Shown one piece after another: positions 14,758 to 24,038 of a stretch of DNA of 50,892 nucleotides. This stretch comes from Macrocybe gigantea (taxonomy: Eukaryota > Basidiomycota > Agaricomycetes > Agaricales > Callistosporiaceae): contig SJRY01000015.1 of assembly GCA_011319805.1 (NCBI GenBank), forward strand, positions 1 through 50,892. The letters are read 5' to 3'. Position 1 is the stretch's first letter. Each line of letters opens with the position of its first letter. The notes below the pieces were generated by a model that was given only the letters and a program-made list of their open reading frames with translations, was not told the origin of the DNA and made no database searches. Both the position numbers and the translations under genes were made by a program.

Positions 14758-15291
14758 TAGATTCAATTTGCATGTGACCGTTCTTGGAAATACAAACCAA
14801 AATAAACCTATTTTTAGCTGACGCGTTTATCAACTTCAACGCGATCATCGACCTCTCGGAAAAGTGGCAAATCTCACCTGCGTTCCATGTGGCCATCTGC
14901 TGGACTGGAATGCAACGGAGAAAAGAAGGAATCATGTGCCGCATATCTACAGGCGCACAGCATTTGCCGAAATTCGCTTCCCATTTGGTATGACAGGCGT
15001 TGCCGTGCTTCTTCGTTTTTCCAGGATGATTGTACATGGGCAAATTCACGCAGCGATCATCGTCGAAGGTGCTGCCAAAGTCGGCAGACACATGGATGCA
15101 AGCTGCCCGTCCCAATAAGTGCAGGGATATTTCTCGTGAGACGAGGAAGCACTCCTGTGGAAGCCATGCAACGGTAATGGTGAGTTATCTTGGTTGTCGT
15201 GAGACCCTGAACGCAGTCACTTAATGGGCGTCAGTCCCGTTGGAGTATAAAATGGCCGCCCAAACTAGCCAGCGGTTCCCTGCATTAAACC
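14758..15291. other. Intergenic, 534 bp, between S53 copies 1 and 2
   Basis: Several short open frames overlap here on both strands, but none has an initiation context, splice chain or family motif that persuades me. It holds the terminator of copy 1 and promoter of copy 2. Confidence 0.5.
15246..15252 (+). promoter_or_regulatory. TATA box of S53 copy 2
   Basis: TATAAAA lies 46 bp before the start codon at 15292. Confidence 0.7.
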
Positions 15292-17808
15292 ATGCGGTCC
15301 TTGTCTCTCTTCCTTGCTCTCTCCGCTGTCCCGTTCGCCGCGTGGGCGGCACCTTCAAAGGATTGTCCCCTCAAGGTCAAGGAGAGCATTGTGCCACCTC
15401 GTGGGTGGACGAAGCACAGTCGTCCGCCGACGAACCATAACATCATCCTACGCATCGGGCTGCCGCAACCCAATTTCCCCACCCTCGAAAGGCACCTCTA
15501 TGAAGTGAGCGATCCGTTCCACGAACGTTATGGACAGCATCTGTCCAAGGCGGAGGTCGAGGACCTCGTCGCTCCTAATCCGAAGAGTGTCGACCTCGTC
15601 GACGAATGGCTTAACTCCCATGGCATCACGGAAGACGATATTGCCCGCTCTCCTGCGAGGGATTGGGTCATAGTTAAGATTCCTGTTACCCTGGTAGAAA
15701 AGATGTTGAACACGGTGAGCGTCGCTGTTTTATAATTCGTTGGACGTTAGGGCTGACGCGACGCTCATCTAGGAATACCACGTCTGGAAGCATGAAGAAA
15801 GTGGGGATTACCTGGTAAGGACTACCAGCTACAGCCTTCCTAGCAACCTCCACGAACATGTCGACGTCATTCAACCTACGACGATGTTCGGTCGCTTCAA
15901 GGGATCAAAATCGACTATTGTTTGGATGGACGATCAGCCAGATTTGACTCAGAAGAAGAACCTCCCCGCATTCAATGTCAATGGCGCGTTAGTCGATGCT
16001 AGCTGCAATCAGACCATCACCATCAAGTGCCTGCAGCAACTATACAATGCCGTCGGTTTTACTCCATCCGCTGAAGGAAATTCGATTGGCATCACAGGTT
16101 ACCTAGAACAATTCGCGAACCTCCAAGACCTTCAACAATTCTACGCGGAGCAACGACCCGATGCTCTCAACTCGTCTTTCAATTTCATTTCGGTGAAAGG
16201 TACCCCCAAGATCTTCCATTCAATTGATGTGTATTTATTCTCCGTTTGTAGGCGGTTTGAATGACCAAAACATCTCAAATGCTGGCGCTGAAGCTAACCT
16301 GGACGTTCAATTTGCCTTTGGGTTGTCACATCCTATTCCGGTAAGCCATACTCTACACCATCATCCAAATATTGCCTCACGCGTTCGCAGGCCACGTTCT
16401 ACTCGACTGCCGGACGTCCTCCCTTCAACCCCGATGTTCTGACTCCTACCGATACAAACGAGTTGCGTCCGTTTCTCTAACATATATGCAGATCTAAGGA
16501 CGCTGAATACAATATCCAGACCCTACACGGACTGGCTGGAGTTTGTTTTGTCCCATGATAACCCCCCTCTTTCGATCTCGACAAGTTACGGAGATGACGA
16601 ACAAACAGGTATTCATAGATCGCAAAGGCAGATGTCTTGAGTACTGAATATAACATCACTTTCAGTGCCTGAGAGCTTTGCCCGCCGCGCCTGTGCTGAG
16701 ATGGCTCAATTAGGTGTGTGAATTTTACACGTATGGTCGTTTGCTATACTAAGCTCGCGATAAACAGGTGCCAGGGGTGTGACCTTGTTGTTCTCATCGG
16801 GAGACGGCGGCGTTGGCGACGGAGAAGAGGATCCTGCACAACAACAATGCTTCACAAACGACGGCAAAAACCAGACGAAATTCATTCCTTCTTTCCCAGC
16901 ATCGTGAGTATACGTGATCCATTCTTTGGCGTGATATTTCTCAGCCTGTTGCCAGATGTCCATTGTAAGCGGCTTGCCTCTGTTTTTGCGAGGAATATCA
17001 GTGACTCTGCGCATTAGCGTAACTTCTGTCGGTGGCACGCAGAAAATTAACCCTGAAGTTGCCGTCTCACGTTTCTTCTCTGGTGGAGGTTTCAGCAATT
17101 ACGTTAGTGGCAAACCGCGTCGCGAACTTCGCCATAGCTGAGGAGTTTCCTTTTTAGTTCTCCAGGCCTGCGTACCAGGACAGAGCCGTTCAAGGTTTCC
17201 TAAACGGTCTGCCAAAGGGGCTCTATCAAGGACTTTACAATCCGTAGGTCCTCCATCGACATGACAGTTACCAGGCCTCTGACCGCCGCCTCTTCTATTC
17301 ACAGCCAGGGACGGGTATGTCTGTTGGAAGTCACCGTTTATTTTCCAATAACATCGACGTTATCTAGGCTTATCCCGATGTCGCCGCTCAAGGCGATCGC
17401 TTCCGCATTATTCTCTCTGGTAGACCGGTTCTCATTGGTGGAACATCGGCATCTTCCCCCGCATTTGCTGGCATTGTCGCCCTATTGAACGACGTCCGAC
17501 TTTCCAAAGGTCGCTCTCCCTTGGGATTTGTGAATCCCTTGCTCTATGCGGTTGGTGTGCCAGGCTTCAATGACATTACTAGTGGCCGTAACCCCGGATG
17601 TGGAACACCCGGCTTTAATGTGAGTGAGGAACATAACACAAAAGCAAATGATTTAACATTTTTCTCTCCGCCACAGGCCACGAAGGGATGGGACCCAGGT
17701 CAGTCATGGCATTTCCTGTTTAGAATACCTGGAATTAACCATCTTGAACTAGTTACTGGGCTCGGTACTCCGAACTTTGGTGTACTCAAGGACCTGATAC
17801 TCCTGTGA
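15292..17808 (+). CDS. Sedolisin / tripeptidyl-peptidase (S53), copy 2
   Basis: Secreted pro-peptidase. Signal peptide [20 protein letters not shown] is followed by the activation domain ([38 protein letters not shown]). After the linker ([18 protein letters not shown]) comes the catalytic domain: Glu codon 16290-16292 and Asp 16302-16304 in [26 protein letters not shown], nucleophile Ser at 17446-17448 in GGTSASSP, and GWDP...VTGLGTPNF near the C-terminus. About ten short introns are readable, including one of the usual 9-nt microexon pair. I see no frame break. Residues match copy 3 closely over most of the length, so the two derive from a more recent duplication than copy 1. Expected product is about 560 residues. 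Confidence 0.92.
16956..16964 (+). other. 9-nt microexon in S53 copy 2
   Basis: ATGTCCATT sits between CCAG (ending 16955) and GTAAGC (16965). Joined to the exon ending at 16903 and the one starting at 17018 it yields A-S-C-P-F-V-T-S-V-G-G-T. Confidence 0.78.
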
Positions 17809-18337
17809 GCGGCGAAAAGATACAAGGACGTTTGTTATTCCCGCTTCAGTCACCGCAGTCATTTGCCTTACGCTCATTTAATTATCCTCTCGTTTACATA
17901 TCATCTTCAGCTCGGACTGCTTTCGCTCTCGTTACATAAGTGAAAACAAAAGCTTTCGATTGATTTCAGGATGCTGAACGTAAATTGGCGTGAATCGCTC
18001 GCACAAAATCGAAGCGATCGTTGTGCACCATAAGACATCTCAGTCGCTTTACTTCCGACTTGGCCCCTGCCCTTGGCATGAGCAACGTTTGGTTCGACAG
18101 CGGGGATGGACGGCACGGTACGCCGTCGAAGGTCAATTGCACGTAGCATGTCACCTTCGGGCCCCTCATCGACGGCTTCGAGGTCCACCACATACAGTTC
18201 CGGACAAGCAAAGACAACCAATTTGATATCTTGTGAATGAGAATTTCTCTGACCAAACCAACACCAGATTTCGAACCAGAATCCTTGAAAACGTCTAAAA
18301 CAACACCTCCGGTAATTTTCCCACGATATTTTGTGTG
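17809..18337. other. Intergenic, 529 bp, between S53 copy 2 and the transposon
   Basis: Minus-strand frames (for example 17907-18221) look protein-like over short stretches, but no exon chain, start or family match can be supported. Could hold a gene relic. Confidence 0.4.
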
Positions 18338-18388
18338 CGCCAAATTTTTTTGGTCGTTGAGTAACTATATTTCGGTGGAAAAATCAAC
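18338..18388. repeat. Left terminal inverted repeat of the transposon
   Basis: Outer block CCAAA-T7-GG, then an A/T-rich spacer, then an inner block TTCGGTGGAAAAATCAAC. It matches the right repeat in inverse orientation with gaps. The transposase stop codon (18384-18386) falls inside its inner block. Confidence 0.6.
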
Positions 18389-21051
18389 TAACTACGGCTT
18401 CGAGATACTTTAAGGCCGTCTCAGAAATTTTCCGGTGCTGTTTCTGCTCACGAACTGCCCACTCAGCTGCCTTTCCCGTTAGACCATTTCTGTATGCATC
18501 CATAAACCTCCAAGTTCGGTTGATGAAACGACGGATGATGTCCACTGAACATGCATCAAGATACCGAATAGCGGCATCTTTTGCATCCTGGAATGTCTTT
18601 TTGTTAGCATCTCGGTACCGGTATTTCACCCAACCCCAATACTGAGTAGCTTTGTCAGCAAACATGTCTTTTGAGAGTCGAGACCAGGATAAATGAACAT
18701 ACCATTTCAATGGGATTGAGCTCACAATGGAACTTTGGTAAGAATATACAATAATGACCAGCTTTTGTGATGAAATCTTCCAGCATTGAGCGTTGTTTTA
18801 CAAAGTCATCTTGCTGACTCAGGAGGCGAGCCATACAGCAATCCTGGCTCTCGAAAGGACACACAGATGAGCACTTTGCACGTAAATGAGAGACATTGAA
18901 TCCACGCTCTTCCAACACGCATTTTAAACCTTTTGGCTGCCCATTATCCAGTGTCATCTTTTGAGGTATTCCACGAAGTGAGGCCGTGGGATTGTTATCT
19001 GGAATGATCGTATCGTGCTGAATACACTGTTTTCCACCATCTGACTTGTTCATATCGAAGGCCTTCAAAGCATTGGGAGGAAGTGATGCATGGGCTGAAG
19101 ATTGATCAAAAATGAACAGTGCTTTCTTGCCTGGATGAGCAGTTTCAAAGATTTCGACGGCCTCCTTCATCTGATCGATGAGCTGTGCACAATCCCACCA
19201 ATTGTCATTATTCTTTCCTGGAAAGATTATTTTGTGGCTGTCCCGGACCACCTGGCCATGTTCATTTGTCAAAATCAAACGCCCTGTCGCTGGAGTGATG
19301 AAGTCTGAGACATGGATCACTTGACCCTTTCCCTTCTGCCAGAGCGGTTGTTCGCCCTTTTGCAACCTTTATGTATCACATGAGCCCCAATAATATACCT
19401 AAAATCAGGACCCACCAAGCGTCCTGAGCATTGTCATTATGGTGGAAAATGCTCTCATCATGAAAGCAGGGTATGACCTCCTCATAATCTTGAAGGTTTG
19501 GCTCGACTCGTTCCAGTCCCAGACCATCATAATGGACCATTCGTGCCTCATACTCTGCCATCGCAGGGAGAAAAACCTCGTTGTGATACTTGACGACATC
19601 CTCTCTCTCATGACCATCCATATATACACCCTTCTTGATGCGAGTCCGTCGCCAGCCCAGCTTGATCAACCAACGACGAGCGGTTCTCTCTGAGAGTGGA
19701 TTCTTCAGCCGTATTCCAAGATCAGGAAAGATGATCTGATTCATGGCTGATTGAAGGGCCTTGGGAGTAACTTTTCCCGTTGGTAAGCTTGTCAGATATT
19801 CTCTTGCACACTTCTCGATGTTTTCATCTGCAAGCCAAGAGTGTGCATTCTTTCGCCCACCCCTTCGCTGCCTTGGAAGTTGCTCAAAGGTTTGGTAATG
19901 TCTTGCCAATGCGTGCACATGTTGTGCAAACCAAATACCCTGCCCTTCGTGCCATTGTCGTGCAATCTCCATGCTGGCTTGAATATGTGAAAAACCCTTG
20001 ATTCGGAGTGTCGCAAAGTTGGAGAGGATCATAAGCTGGTTGACTTGGCTCAAAGGTAGTGTCTTGCTCTTCTTTTTTAACTCAGTTTTTATTCTTTCAC
20101 GGAGCACGTCCCAGCCTTTGATCTCGATAGATGTGTCTTGGATTTGATCCTCCAGCTCTTCCTCCCAACTCTCCATCTCCTGTGAGTCCTCCAGCAGCCT
20201 CAGAGCCTCTGCTCGGACTTGATCATCATTGCTGCTTCCGTAATCTCTCATCGAATCAGCATCTGCAGCATTCTCCGAGTCCGAGTCGGACACTGATGTT
20301 GGCGCTGCCGCCGTGGTAATGGCCGTGACCTCGACGGACATGCCATCAGCTGCCGCTGTGGCAGCCGACATGGCTTCAACAGGTGCAACCTCGATTTCTT
20401 GGTCCTCGATCTCCGATGCAAGCCGAACGCGCGGGACAATGGGCTCAGATGCTCGAGCTTCCATATCTGGCCTGGCAACCACTGAAAACCCAAATCCATC
20501 GAGGCGTCGCTGGTTTTTCCAGGCTTTCGCATATCGTTGTTGTGTGCGTCTTGACTTGTTCATGACGTCTGGACCCTTGCCATAAGTTGATGGGCGGCCT
20601 GAAGCATGGTATGAGCTCCGAGTCTCCACTATCTGCCACTGAGAAGGCTCTTACCTTTTGGTTCAGCCATTTTCCGTCTCAGATTGGGTGGAATCCAGTC
20701 TGCATCACTTGGATCATCCATGATCACCATGTCAGCCATCCTCGCGCTGAATTCTATTGCTCCGATCAGCTTGTCATCCCACTCATCAAGCTCCTCGACA
20801 TCGGAGTCTTCTTCAACCAGTTCCCCATCAGGCCCGCGGCTCTGCTCGTTTTCGCTCAACTCGGAGGCAGAAGCAGGTCCGGAATCATCGGCATCACTCA
20901 GGGATGCGGTCTTCGTGGAAGTTGGGGGCTTCTCGGCACCTTGGTTGCGGAGACCTGAAGTATTTTTGGCCTTCTTGCGAGGACGACCTGCGGGCATTGC
21001 TCCTTTTTTTGGCTGGTCGACGATGGATGTTTTGTGATTTTTTTCACTCAA
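18384..21051 (-). CDS. DDE transposase
   Basis: Cut-and-paste transposase. Exon 1 (21051 to about 20646) has an AT-hook-like GRPRKKAK and an acidic Asp/Glu/Ser stretch; an alternative start is the Met at 20997. Exon 2 (about 20592-19420) has a basic stretch (MNKSRRTQQRYAKAWKNQRR), then a helix-turn-helix-like region (SERTARRWLIKLGWRRTRIK), and the first catalytic Asp in CFHDESIFHHND. Exon 3 holds the second Asp in LFIFDQSSAHASLPPNA, and the third acidic residue in FHCELNPIEMYWGW (the HxELNPIE-YW signature), after splicing out GTATGT...CTCAG near 18670-18715. The C-terminus has RRFINRTWRFMDAY and GLTGKAAEWAVREQ. The reading frame is open apart from a possible one-base slip at the exon 2/3 joint near 19376, so the gene may be functional. 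Confidence 0.85.
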
Positions 21052-21080
21052 TCAGTCTCCAATCAATCAGAGGACGCTGA

Positions 21081-21137
21081 ATTTGATTTTTCCTCGAATT
21101 TTCCTATTTTTTTCCACAGTACGCCAAAATTTTGGGG
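21081..21137. repeat. Right terminal inverted repeat of the transposon
   Basis: On the minus strand it reads CCCCAAAATTTTGGCG, spacer, then TTCGAGGAAAAATCAAA. The inner block agrees with the left repeat at most positions. Confidence 0.6.
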
Positions 21138-21262
21138 TAAAAAAACAAAAATGTCATCTAAACAGAAATCTGCTCGTGCAAATCTCGCCCTTAAGATGAA
21201 ATACGTCTATTCCGACGGTTTGCGTGGGTCTGGCTCACTGTTTTGTCCCTACAAAATTGAGT
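21138..21262. other. Spacer between transposon and membrane-protein gene
   Basis: 125 bp between the right transposon end and the stop codon of the neighbouring minus-strand gene. The transposon inserted just downstream of that gene. Confidence 0.5.
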
Positions 21263-23283
21263 CTACAAATTTGTTGTCTTTGCCTGTCCAGAACTGTAGT
21301 CCCTCAGCAGCGCCAGCGGGCCGGGCTTTGCATTCTTTTCTTCTTTCAAAGCAGTGTACACGCTGTTCCAATCGCGGCGGAGGTCCTCCCTCCTCAATCC
21401 GTCGACGACGCCGAACAGAGTTAAAGGTTTCCGGCCTGTAAACGAGAGCGTCAATCAGAGTGTCATACGCTAGATCCAGTCGAATGCTTGCCGAAAATCA
21501 AGAGGAGGCTTCCTCCAAAGAGGACGGTAAAAGCTCCGTTGATGGACGTCCAGAAACCGCCAACGGCCGCAATTCCTCCCCAGACGGACTTCTCCCTGAA
21601 ATCTTGGTCGATGGTCCACTCGAAGAAGTCATTCTGCCCATAAACACGCAACGTTGCTGTGCTCTCCGAGCGCGGAATGAGTGGGTGATTGTCTGTCGTC
21701 AATGCGACGAGATCGGTAACAAGGAATGTCCTAGACGACGACTCGAGAACGAGGTCAGCAGATCTCGCCTTTGAGCCTAGACGCAAGACAATTCTGTGTA
21801 ACATACGCCAATACTACCAAGAGCCGCTAAACTGGGTTTCACAAAACGCCTTCGGAACTCTCGTGACACACTACCGCATATATGCGAATTCGGGAACAGC
21901 GGAGTCGGCATCGTGTTCGCCAACACGTCCGCGTGTCATTTGTGAGCCCCACTAAGATGGACACCGTTCTTTTGCGTGCGTCTACAAGCGAATCAGAGTC
22001 CATGCCAAGCTTTGTGAAGTTCACTGTAATCAGAAGATCTGGAGTGACTTGCGACGAAGGTAATGACATTGCTTCCTGGGCTAGTTGTATATGTCAATGC
22101 AAATCCGTGATACCAAAATAGAATTCACAAACCGGTCGGGAGATACCCGCGCCTATTGGGACAAAATATTGTTACTGTCTGAATATATGGGTCTGACTGG
22201 ACACCTTGGACATGGCCTCCGAAGGTGCGGTTTCCGGGCAAATGAATACATTCTGGTCTGCTGCCGCGGTCATCCCACAAAGCCGAGACATTCACTGAGG
22301 CTTTGAATACATCTGCCTGACTGGCAGCAGGGACATTCATATCTATAAACTTGGAGATAGTTTCCGGTAAGAGAATAGACAGCGAAGAAAATTTTGCTTT
22401 CTTACAGCTATTATGCTCCAGACCGGGTCAGCCATTTCAAAATCGTACACTAGGTCCGTTGCATGATAGAACTTTGTCGGAGTCAAACAGTCTCTTGTAT
22501 GGGCTCGATTATCATGGCAAAAATGGCGAATACAATGAGCCCTGAAATAAATCCAAGAGCGAAAAGGCCACGCGTGGCAATGAGGCCTTTTGGTTCTGGC
22601 CTAGCCCAGATGAGTCTTTTGGCAAGATCGCTTTTCGGATTGGATAGGGAACAGCACTACTCACACATGTAGAGACCGCCATATAGCTCGGCCAAAGAAG
22701 ATTGAGAGTCGTGAATATACCCTAGGACGGTGCACACCCCCTTGCAAATCGAAAGGCTTCAATAGTCCTTTTATTCCCCCCTTGATCAAGGCTGCGAGCC
22801 TGCAAAGCCATGCTATCGCAAGTCCTATGGTTAGGGTGTAAACACCGAGGACGAAAATTATATCGCTTTGAGTTGACCATCGATCAACGTAGCGCCTGTA
22901 AAAACCTAGGGCAAACCAGGCTGAGAGTTGATCAGAACTTGACTGCTGTTTAAACAGAAGGAGTCTTGTGCTTGCCGAAGACCTCCAGTGATACAAAGGC
23001 AAAATCAAGTACAGAAAATAACCAAAGCTGTATAGCGCGCTAGAGAAAAAAAAAAAGACCATTAGTTATAGGATTGCATTCGTCTCCGGGAGCCGACCTC
23101 ATGGACTCACCTAAGTAGATGATGAATGAAGGCAAACAGGAAAAAGAAAAGAGGTAGAAGATCTGATAGGACTCGGAACCACACCGCCGCGAAGATAAAG
23201 TCCAGAACAGAGGTAACGATGATGAAGCGGAAGACGGGCCAAATATGGAACTCTTGAACTTTCGACCCTGCTACGGACGTCAT
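21263..23283 (-). CDS. Multi-exon membrane protein of unknown function (fungal family)
   Basis: The start at 23283 gives MTSVAGSKVQEFHIWPVF, then hydrophobic segments FIIVTSVLDFIFAAVWF, LPLFFFLFAFIHHLL, ALYSFGYFLYLILPLY, FVLGVYTLTIGLAIAWLC. The middle exons have LVDARKRTVSILVGLT and IHLPGNRTFGGHVQG with Cys and a lumenal look. Near the C-terminus FREKSVWGGIAAVGGFWT and INGAFTVLFGGSLLLIFG resemble a membrane protein family seen in mushroom fungi, followed by GRKPLTLFGVVDGLRRED and a short tail; stop TAG at 21263-21265. A GC-AG intron (21436-21491) joins LLLIF-G to RKPLTLF. A frame slip is needed near 21930. I cannot assign a function; a transporter or stress-sensing membrane protein would be guesses. 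Confidence 0.6.
21436..21491 (-). other. GC-AG intron in membrane-protein gene
   Basis: Donor G|GCAAGC, acceptor TTTACAG. Removing these 56 nt joins LLLIFG to RKPLTLFGVV in one frame; no GT donor nearby does so. Confidence 0.7.
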
Positions 23284-24038
23284 GCGCGTGGCTCAATTGA
23301 CCATATTGACAGAAACTTTTTTTTTTTACCTGATGAGAGCATCATCCATTTTGCTTAAGCCTTCCTGTCGAAATGTTGACTACAGAACGCCAAGAAGACT
23401 GCCGATGTCGAGAGTCTACAGAATGTTGGGATCCAGGCCTACTGATTGTTATCCGTTTGCTACAGTTTGAGAATCAAATCAGACATGTAAGTTTGTCTAT
23501 CCGTCTACAATGGCTGATTGCTTGTTATGATGTCTCTGGCATGCGTCGCGTGCACATGCTCTTCACTGATGAGAGCATGCGCACATGAAACCTCCAGGGT
23601 CATATCTATTGCTGCTAACGTTAATCATCCTCGGGCACCCTGCATCTGACGACATCGACAGAACGACGCCAAATCAACGATACGTAAGGTTGCTTTCGCC
23701 CATTACGAAGCTCCGGAGCGACGTCCTGGAAGCGACTCGCACAATCGAGCTCTCCTTCACTTCGCGATCGGATTTCCTGCGTCACATGTACCGACCGCTC
23801 TATGCATAACAGCGTTGCCTTAAATGGCCTACGTTCTTGCGAACAATCTATTCCGACCCTGTCCCGCGCTTTTGTTCCCCAGCCGCCCAAATCCCGGAGT
23901 GGGTATCACCGTGTGATCAAGAAGCATGAACGTCGGCTCAGGATGAGGACATCATTGCCTTCATGGGGCCATCATATCAGGGTGCCCAATGACATATAAA
24001 AGCTGCGCTGAGAAAGGCGGGGTACGTCGGCTGTTACC
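23284..24038. other. Intergenic, 755 bp, upstream of S53 copy 3
   Basis: Contains the divergent promoters of the membrane-protein gene and S53 copy 3. A frame at 23585-23809 (plus, 74 codons) starts with a leader-like hydrophobic stretch MKPPGSYLLLLTLIIL, but without splice or homology support I do not call it a gene. Confidence 0.5.
23995..24001 (+). promoter_or_regulatory. TATA box of S53 copy 3
   Basis: TATAAAA lies 44 bp before the start codon at 24039, almost the same spacing as in copy 2. Confidence 0.72.

Larger units (their letters stand above)
18338..21137. mobile_element. DNA transposon of the Tc1/mariner-IS630-like DDE superfamily, about 2.8 kb
   Basis: One three-exon transposase gene on the minus strand is framed by long imperfect terminal inverted repeats. 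The left tip begins CGCCAAATTTTTTTGG, the right tip read on the minus strand begins CCCCAAAATTTTGGCG, and both continue inward to a shared GGAAAAATCAA preceded by TTCG. The tips are themselves nearly palindromic. I could not define the target-site duplication or exact ends. The element lies between S53 copies 2 and 3. Confidence 0.75.

Noticed and set aside
17907..18221. Minus-strand frame with a protein-like run after S53 copy 2
   Set aside because: Several frames look equally likely and none has family motifs; at most a relic.
23585..23809. Small leader-bearing ORF between two genes
   Set aside because: Only 74 codons and no homology, splice or expression support.
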